Shown here: positions 58,347 to 64,000 of the stretch, in pieces
Layout: each line of letters starts with the position of its first letter
How positions within the stretch are numbered: position 1 is the first letter of the stretch
Origin: Verrucomicrobiota bacterium
Lineage (GTDB): Bacteria; Verrucomicrobiota; Verrucomicrobiia; Chthoniobacterales; UBA6821
Assembly (NCBI GenBank): GCA_021413925.1
Contig: JAIOPL010000004.1
Location: 62,001 to 126,000 of the forward strand
DNA length: 64,000 nucleotides
Direction: 5' to 3'
Notes under the pieces: generated by a model
What the model was told of the DNA's origin: nothing
Seen by the model: only the letters and a program-made list of their open reading frames with translations
Databases searched by the model: none
Translations under genes and position numbers: made by a program

Positions 58347-58401
58347 TCCGCTCTGTTTTTTAATGCTTCAGCTTTCAGCTTTAAGGTTCCATCCTACTTT
58401 C

Positions 58402-59220
58402 ATGTCCACGCAGTGTGATGCTCTGGCTCGTCTCTTTCGTGACGATGATCCTCATACGGTCGGTCTGGTGAAAGAGCAGTTGGTCCTCAAGGGAGAGAGT
58501 GCCGTTCCCGATCTCCGGAACCTTGTGAATGCGGATTCGGCGATTGTCGCAGCCCATGCGCAGGAAGTTCTCCATGCCATTGCGGGCAAGCGAGCCGCGT
58601 CTGAGCTGGAAGCTCTTTTGAAAGGGGAGGAGATCCCTTTGGAGCGGGCCTCTTGGCTGATTGCAGGCGCTTTGATGCCTTGGATCGATCTGGAGGAATG
58701 CCTTGCCATGGTGGATGCCTGGGGTAGCGAGTTTGGCAGGCGAATCGCCGTCGGTGAATCTGATCCGGTAAGCGTTCTGACTCGTTATTTGCACGGGGAA
58801 CTCGGGTTCGATGGCAATGCAAACGACTACTACAATCACGAGAATTCCATCCTGCCATGCGTGATGGAGAGTCGACGGGGTTTGCCTCTCACCCTCACCC
58901 TTCTCTACATATTCGTCGCGGCACGTGCCGGCATAACACTTCACGGGGTGAATCTCCCCGGTCATTTCATAGCCCGCTGCGGCGAGACCTATTTTGATCC
59001 CTTTCATTCCGGACGTATCCTTTCCCTTGCGGACTGTGCCGACATTCTGGCACGTCAGAATATCGAGCTGAGCGACGAACATCTGGAAAACCCAGGATCC
59101 AGGGAGGTTCTCGCCAGGATGCTTGCCAATCTGGGTCACGCCTATGCCATTGAAGAGACCGTATGGCAGAAGGGGATGGTAGATCGCTGGCTCGGCATCG
59201 TGACGGGGGCTGAGCAATGA
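58402..59220 (+). CDS. SirB1/transglutaminase-like family protein
   Basis: The 272-residue cytosolic protein starts at ATG 58402 (MSTQCDALARLFRDDDPHTV). The first half is HEAT-like helical. The second half carries NHENSILPCVMESRRGLPLT and LTLLYIFVAARAGITLHGVN, then LPGHFIARCGETYFDPFHSG, the SirB1-type motif in which transglutaminase fold residues (Cys/His/Asp) have drifted. Its end overlaps the cinA start by 4 bases (ATGA). Function is unknown. Confidence 0.85.
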   Translation: MSTQCDALARLFRDDDPHTVGLVKEQLVLKGESAVPDLRNLVNADSAIVAAHAQEVLHAIAGKRAASELEALLKGEEIPLERASWLIAGALMPWIDLEECLAMVDAWGSEFGRRIAVGESDPVSVLTRYLHGELGFDGNANDYYNHENSILPCVMESRRGLPLTLTLLYIFVAARAGITLHGVNLPGHFIARCGETYFDPFHSGRILSLADCADILARQNIELSDEHLENPGSREVLARMLANLGHAYAIEETVWQKGMVDRWLGIVTGAEQ

Positions 59221-60479
59221 TCCCACTTCCTTTACGTGTGGAGTTGCTGAACACAGGCAGCGAACTCTTGCTTGGGAGCGTCCGTGACGCGCATCTTTCC
59301 TGGTTTGGCCGGGAACTTTTTCCCCTTGGACTCAGAATCGCCCGTCAGAGCACGGTGCCCGATGGTGCGCCGATCCGGGATGCACTTCTGGAGGCTTTTG
59401 CCCGCACGGATGTCATTATTGTGACCGGTGGACTCGGACCGACGACCGATGACATTACCCGCGAACTGGCAGCTGAACTTCTGGGGAGAAAGATGCTTCC
59501 CCACCCCGAGACACTGGAACGAATTCAGGAGCGTTGCAGACGCCGGGGATTTGCGTTTCAGCCCCGTATGGAGCGACAGGCGATGGCTCCTGAGGGGGCA
59601 ACTGTTCTCCCGAATGACAATGGCACTGCACCCGGTCTCTATCTTCCAGCAGTGGAAGGGATCTCCTGGTCCTCTCCCCATATCTTTCTGTTGCCTGGGC
59701 CTCCCCGTGAGTTGCAGCCGATGGCCGTTGCCCATGTGCTTCCTGTCTTGAGGGAATTAGCTAAACGCCATTCCGGCGGGGTCACCCAGGAATGTCGCAT
59801 TTACAAGGTTGTCGGAATGGGTGAGTCGATGGTTGAGGCAAAAATCGGCCTGGAACTCTCTAAGCGTGGAGATCTTGAGGTTGGCTACTGTGCGCGGCCC
59901 AACGAGGTCGATTTCCGATTGATCGGACCTCGTGAGATTCTCGACCAAGTGGAGCCCTCTGTTCTGGCCGTGGTTGGCGATTATTTGGTTTCGGGAGATG
60001 AGAAATCCATGGAGGAGATCGTTGTTCATCTGCTTGCGGAACGCGGAATCACGCTAGTCACGGCAGAGTCCTGCACCGGCGGGCATCTTGCCAATCGCCT
60101 CACGAATGTTCCGGGTGCCTCGAAGGTTTTTCTGGAGGGATTTATCACCTATAGCAACCGATCGAAGTCAGAACTGCTGGGTGTTGATTCTGGGTTGATC
60201 GAGGCTCACGGCGCGGTCAGCGAGCAAGTCGTGCGTTCCATGGCGGAGGGGGCACTACAAAAAAGCGGGTCCCGTTATGCTATCGCTACCACAGGCATTG
60301 CCGGTCCAGATGGTGGGACGTTGGAAAAACCGGTTGGCACCGTCTGGATAGCACTGGCTGAAGAGGGAGAAGTGACTGAAGCATGGAAGGAAACCATTCC
60401 CGCAGATCGTATAACCTTCAAGCAAGTGGTCTCACAGTCGGCTCTTGACCGACTCCGCAGAGTTCTTGTCTCAATGTGA
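59217..60479 (+). CDS. cinA: CinA family competence/damage-inducible protein
   Basis: The 420-residue protein has an N-terminal MoaB-like domain (LLNTGSELLLGSVRDAHLSW; VTGGLGPTTDDITRELAAEL) and a C-terminal nicotinamide-nucleotide amidase domain (ESCTGGHLANRLTNVPGASK; FITYSNRSKSELLGV; ATTGIAGPDGGTLEKPVG). The amidase recycles NMN to nicotinate mononucleotide, linking it to nadD nearby. Both domains look complete. It is translationally coupled to the SirB1-like gene. Confidence 0.95.
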   Translation: MIPLPLRVELLNTGSELLLGSVRDAHLSWFGRELFPLGLRIARQSTVPDGAPIRDALLEAFARTDVIIVTGGLGPTTDDITRELAAELLGRKMLPHPETLERIQERCRRRGFAFQPRMERQAMAPEGATVLPNDNGTAPGLYLPAVEGISWSSPHIFLLPGPPRELQPMAVAHVLPVLRELAKRHSGGVTQECRIYKVVGMGESMVEAKIGLELSKRGDLEVGYCARPNEVDFRLIGPREILDQVEPSVLAVVGDYLVSGDEKSMEEIVVHLLAERGITLVTAESCTGGHLANRLTNVPGASKVFLEGFITYSNRSKSELLGVDSGLIEAHGAVSEQVVRSMAEGALQKSGSRYAIATTGIAGPDGGTLEKPVGTVWIALAEEGEVTEAWKETIPADRITFKQVVSQSALDRLRRVLVSM

Positions 60480-60523
60480 CCGAATAAATCCTCAATGCAG
60501 ATACCCTCTACTTATCCAAAAAG

Positions 60524-62257
60524 GTGAGAATTCCCAATTTCAGGCATTTCGTATCGAAGCTCGCGGGAATGCGTCGGTTCCCCCTGCCGATCCTGGCGGC
60601 ACTGATCGCCACCGCCGCATATATTGTTTCCATCCATTCCTCGTGGACCCCGACCGACGAACAATGCATCAGGATTTCCCTCACGATGCTCTTTGGCCTC
60701 CCTCTTCTCGTCGGCGCGGTCTATGGATCGGAACTCCATCCTCGATTTCAACCGATCCTGCATCCGGCCGCGCTGATCGCCATGACGGGTCTCTTTTTCC
60801 TTGTTCCCGTGGGCATTATTCACACTGGAACGGTGTGGTTTTGCTTCTGGATGCTGGTGCTGATGGCGTTTGCCCTGGCCAGCGTGGTGCCCGGCCTTGT
60901 ACGCGATGGAAGTCTCAATTGGTGGAGGGTGAATGTCGGTTGGCTGAACGCCCTCGTACTTGCCGCGATTATGACGGCGATTGTGGAAATCGGCCTTCAA
61001 CTGGCCTTCTTGAGCGTGAAGATACTCTTTGGATTGGAAGCCCATTTCTTTTTTGTGCGGTGTCTGCACTTCGATCTCCTTGCCCTTGCAGGATGCCTAA
61101 TCTACCCCGTCACTGCCCTGGCTCTGTTTCCGTCCGCCAAGGATGACCTCTATCCCGACCAGCCTGGGTTCAAGGTCTGGTCCAATCTCTGCAAGTGGGC
61201 GCTGATCCCGATCGGTTTCCTCTTCATGGGAATCCTTGCCGCTTATGCCGTGAAGATCATCATCCAGTGGAAGCTTCCAAACGGCATGGTGGCGACTCCG
61301 GTGCTCTCCCTTGGGGCGTATGGAACGCTGGCCATGCTCCTGATCCTCCCGTGGAAGGGGGAGCGTTCCTGGGCCCGATGGTTCTCGTTGATCTATCCAC
61401 CGGCCTTCCTGCTCAGCAGCGCCCTCCTCTTCATCTCCCTCGCGCTCCGCATCAAGGAGTACGGCGTGACCTTCGACCGATATTCCGCATTGGCCGCAGG
61501 CATCTGGCTGACTGTATCGGCATTCTGTTTTCTGATTCGCCGTAACCAAGCACCTCTCTTGGTTCCCTTCCTGCTTGCCCTCACCACGTTGGTTGCCGTC
61601 CTGGGGCCGCTGAGCGCGGGCACCTTGTCGCGGCGCAGTCAGTCCGAACGACTCAAGCACCTTCTCGAATCCTCAAACCGCAAGGATGAGCAGATCCGTT
61701 CCATTGTCACAATGATCGTTCAGGATTTCGGGTTGACGGACCTTGAGAAGGTGACCGGACCGCTCGGTATCGATCCCAAGCTTGCTTACTGGGAACTGTC
61801 CAGGGCGGTGCTTCAGAAGCTCCATCTATCCAAGGATCCTACCCAATGCAGCTATGGACTTAGCGAAGGATCCATCGTTCCGATTGCCGGATGCACCGCC
61901 TATCTGCAGGCCCGCAACGGTGGATGGAAAGGAACTCTTGGTACGAATGCCGCCGGGGAGGAGTTGATGCTGAAGAACACATTCACGGGCAGCGGTGACC
62001 TTGACCTGAGGCTGGTGCTCCAAGCTGGGGGAAGGGAGGTGGCATCGAAACGAATCGCTGACCTTGATTTTGATGCAGCGATTAAAAACAAGACGCCCAT
62101 TCTCTTCACTCTCGGAGGAGAGGGGAGGTGCTTCCAGATCGTGATCACGTATGCCCAATGGGATTCCTCGGCCACCCCTAGAAAGGTGGTTAGCATCGAA
62201 TATCAGGTTTTTGAAAAACAGTGCGATCCGGAAAATAATCCATCCCCCGCACCTTAG
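60524..62257 (+). CDS. DUF4153-domain membrane protein
   Basis: The 577-residue protein has about ten transmembrane helices in residues 20-365 (for example LFGLPLLVGAVYGSEL, ALVLAAIMTAIVEIGLQLAF). ISLALRIKEYGVTFDRYSAL with GIWLTVSAFCFLIRRNQ is the DUF4153 signature. The C-terminal 200 residues are soluble. GTG 60524 is listed; ATG 60569 (MRRFPLPILAALIA) fits a membrane start equally well. Function is unknown. Confidence 0.84.
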   Translation: MRIPNFRHFVSKLAGMRRFPLPILAALIATAAYIVSIHSSWTPTDEQCIRISLTMLFGLPLLVGAVYGSELHPRFQPILHPAALIAMTGLFFLVPVGIIHTGTVWFCFWMLVLMAFALASVVPGLVRDGSLNWWRVNVGWLNALVLAAIMTAIVEIGLQLAFLSVKILFGLEAHFFFVRCLHFDLLALAGCLIYPVTALALFPSAKDDLYPDQPGFKVWSNLCKWALIPIGFLFMGILAAYAVKIIIQWKLPNGMVATPVLSLGAYGTLAMLLILPWKGERSWARWFSLIYPPAFLLSSALLFISLALRIKEYGVTFDRYSALAAGIWLTVSAFCFLIRRNQAPLLVPFLLALTTLVAVLGPLSAGTLSRRSQSERLKHLLESSNRKDEQIRSIVTMIVQDFGLTDLEKVTGPLGIDPKLAYWELSRAVLQKLHLSKDPTQCSYGLSEGSIVPIAGCTAYLQARNGGWKGTLGTNAAGEELMLKNTFTGSGDLDLRLVLQAGGREVASKRIADLDFDAAIKNKTPILFTLGGEGRCFQIVITYAQWDSSATPRKVVSIEYQVFEKQCDPENNPSPAP

Positions 62258-62263
62258 AAATCT

Positions 62264-64000
62264 ATGATGCCATCACCCCTTGAACCCACCGCCGAGGAGA
62301 TTCGACTTGGAGAGGACTCTCGCCGCGAGCGCTTCTGGAAGCTCTGGGGAACCTACCTCTCGGAGCGCCAGTGGGGTACCGTGCGCGAGGATTACTCTGC
62401 TGACGGCGATGTCTGGAATTCTTTTTCCTTCGATCAGGCCCGCAGTCGCGTCTATCGCTGGGGCGAGGATGGATTGCTTGGGCTGAGTGATCGCTTCGGG
62501 CGTCTCTGCTTCGGGATTGCGCTCTGGAATGGAAAGGATCCGATCCTCAAGGAACGTCTCTTCGGTCTCACCGGTCCGCAAGGAAATCATGGGGAGGACG
62601 TCAAGGAACTCTACTACTACCTGGACGCCACGCCGACCCACTCCTACTGCAAGGGACTCTACAAATATCCCCAGGCAGAGTTTCCCTACGCCGACCTGGT
62701 AGCCGAGAATGGACGTCGCACTCACCTGCAACCCGAGTACGAGCTTGTCGACACGGGGGTATTTGATCAGAACCGCTATTTCGATGTGCAGGTGGAGTAC
62801 GCGAAGGGATCGATCAAGGACATTCTGATCAAGGTCACGATCAGCAACCGGGGTCCGGATCAAGCGGATCTCGTTTTTCTCCCGACCCTCTGGTATCGGA
62901 ATACCTGGGCCTGGGGGCAGATCAGTGAGGAGTGCCTCGAAGAACCTAAAATCTCCATTGCGAGACCCGGAACAGTTTCTGCCGTCCATGCGGTGATGGG
63001 TGAGTACGAGATGACTTTTGACAAGGGGCCGGACGGGAAACTGCCTGAGTTTCTTTTCACAAATAACGAGACCAACACCCAACGTCTCTACGGGGAGCCG
63101 TTGGCTCGTCCCTATGTGAAGGATGCCTTTCATGATGCGGTGATCGAAGGAAAAGCCGACGCGGTCAACCCGGAGCAATTCGGCACGAAGACCGCCGGCC
63201 GTTACAACCTCACGATTCCGGCGGGAGATTCCGTCGTGCTTAGAATGCGGTTGACGGAGAAGGGAGCGGCGCAAGGTGAGCCGCTGGACGACAGTTTTGA
63301 GGATATTTTTGCAGCAAGAGTTGAGGATGCGGAAGAGTTCTACAGCAGCAAGCTCGCCCCCGCACTGAGCGCCGAGCAGAAAAATGTTACCCGTCAGGCC
63401 TATGCGGGGCTTCTCTGGTCGAAGCAATTTTACAATCTGGTTCAGAGCGAGTGGGCTAAGGGGGATTCCACGGAGCCTCCTCCACCCCCCGGACATTCGG
63501 TGCGCAATGAGGATTGGGAGAACATCTTCAACCGGGATGTCATTTCGATGCCCGACACGTGGGAATATCCCTACTACTGCTCCTGGGATCTCGCCTTCCA
63601 CACAGCAGCGCTTGGAAGAGTCGATCCCGTTTACTGCAAGGATCAGCTGATCCTACTTCTCCGAGAGTGGTACACACATCCGAACGGCCAGATGCCCGCT
63701 TACGAGTGGAACTTCTCTGATGTGAATCCGCCGGTCCATGCTTGGGCAGCTCTCCGTCTTTATTATCAGGGAGTTCTGGCTGGGGTGACTGACAATGACT
63801 TTCTCGAGAAGGTTTTCCAGAAACTCCTGATCAATTTCACCTGGTGGGTGAACCGGAAAGACAGCAATGGGAACAATCTTTTCGAGGGTGGATTTCTGGG
63901 CTTCGATAATATCTCGGTGTTCGACCGCTCCAGGCCGCTGCCCACCGGTGGAGTGCTAAAGCAGGCGGACGGCTCCTCGTGGATGGCCTTCTACTGCCTA
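62264..64000 (+). CDS. GH63-like glucosidase family protein, partial
   Basis: The gene starts at ATG 62264 (MMPSPLEPTAEEIRLGEDSR) and continues past the right edge; 579 codons are visible. After an N-terminal beta-rich part (VWNSFSFDQARSRVYRWGED) comes an (alpha/alpha)6-barrel region with ENIFNRDVISMPDTWEYPYY and CSWDLAFHTAALGRVDPVYC, where the Asp in WDLAFH is a likely catalytic residue of MGH1/GH63-like enzymes, and PAYEWNFSDVNPPVHAWAAL. No signal peptide. Its substrate may be a trehalose-like or mannosyl/glucosyl-glycerate glycoside, inferred only from family. Confidence 0.82.
   Translation, partial: MMPSPLEPTAEEIRLGEDSRRERFWKLWGTYLSERQWGTVREDYSADGDVWNSFSFDQARSRVYRWGEDGLLGLSDRFGRLCFGIALWNGKDPILKERLFGLTGPQGNHGEDVKELYYYLDATPTHSYCKGLYKYPQAEFPYADLVAENGRRTHLQPEYELVDTGVFDQNRYFDVQVEYAKGSIKDILIKVTISNRGPDQADLVFLPTLWYRNTWAWGQISEECLEEPKISIARPGTVSAVHAVMGEYEMTFDKGPDGKLPEFLFTNNETNTQRLYGEPLARPYVKDAFHDAVIEGKADAVNPEQFGTKTAGRYNLTIPAGDSVVLRMRLTEKGAAQGEPLDDSFEDIFAARVEDAEEFYSSKLAPALSAEQKNVTRQAYAGLLWSKQFYNLVQSEWAKGDSTEPPPPPGHSVRNEDWENIFNRDVISMPDTWEYPYYCSWDLAFHTAALGRVDPVYCKDQLILLLREWYTHPNGQMPAYEWNFSDVNPPVHAWAALRLYYQGVLAGVTDNDFLEKVFQKLLINFTWWVNRKDSNGNNLFEGGFLGFDNISVFDRSRPLPTGGVLKQADGSSWMAFYCL

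Noticed and set aside
62273-63601. Minus-strand open frame of 442 codons
   Set aside because: It is antisense to the GH63-like gene, which carries the recognisable motifs.
1-64000. CRISPR array
   Set aside because: The repeats seen are adjacent or paired short units with no regular spacers, and no cas gene is present.

Overview
The window looks like a chromosomal segment of a Gram-negative, GC-rich bacterium. The best guess is the phylum Verrucomicrobiota. This rests on family-level impressions: a roughly 400-residue IspH, type II secretion/pseudopilin genes, a CPXCG protein, NamZ/NagZ, a secreted GH3 and a sialate-esterase-like protein, and tRNA with no encoded CCA. No rRNA or marker gene settles it. 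Most of the window is ordinary single-copy housekeeping sequence, with short operons on both strands separated by small intergenic gaps.

Layout. 1-9.6 kb: cell-wall proteins (a LysM protein with a degenerate L,D-transpeptidase domain, and an intact L,D-transpeptidase), IspH, NAD(P)HX repair (nnrED), a Bcp peroxiredoxin, and a coupled pepF/PAS histidine kinase pair with gpmA upstream. 9.7-14.9 kb: a DUF202 protein and a peptide-type ABC importer with one short ATPase. 15-20.3 kb: the tig-clpP-clpX proteostasis cluster, trmB, an ECF sigma factor and a NUDIX protein. 20.4-25.1 kb: a pseudopilin/GspF pair, an MBL hydrolase and a tail-specific protease. 25.3-32.9 kb: a Pro/Ala-rich membrane protein with a duplicated 96-residue unit, thioredoxin, agmatine deiminase, transketolase, a permease/DUF1980 pair with a His-rich loop, and a CrtC/AttH-like protein. 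33-45.6 kb: hpt, a PiT transporter, a GH3 beta-glucosidase, a CbiX-like chelatase, a YkgJ protein, a four-helix-bundle (Avd/23S-IVP family) gene, a HI0933 flavoprotein, a DEAD-box helicase, a sialate-esterase-like pseudoenzyme and a secreted unknown. 53.7-64 kb: NagZ facing NamZ, nadD-rsfS, a CPXCG protein, a SirB1-like protein, cinA, a DUF4153 membrane protein and a GH63-like hydrolase that runs off the window.

The accessory region is a compact integrated element of about 7.9 kb at 45.7-53.6 kb, inserted in a tRNA-Arg(CCU) gene. A 34-bp direct repeat of the tRNA 5' half lies at both ends; the right copy rebuilds a full tRNA. The element carries a tyrosine integrase, a convergent Cro/C1-type repressor, two excisionase-like proteins across an operator region, a DnaB-N/RepA-type ATPase followed by iteron-like repeats, a protein that may resemble a small terminase, and several unknown small genes. 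It has no capsid, tail or conjugation genes, so it looks like a phage satellite or a replicating integrative element of a type I cannot name.

The second unusual theme is intergenic repeats. Several short-period families sit between host genes, many as inverted pairs. One family (ATGAATT-like) flanks the four-helix-bundle gene. A second site at 10.9-11.0 kb keeps the same flanks and the last codons of that gene with the middle deleted, which is what a MITE-like derivative would look like. Another family (CGCAGAGG-like pairs) occurs four times and in one place supplies the N-terminus of a secreted protein.
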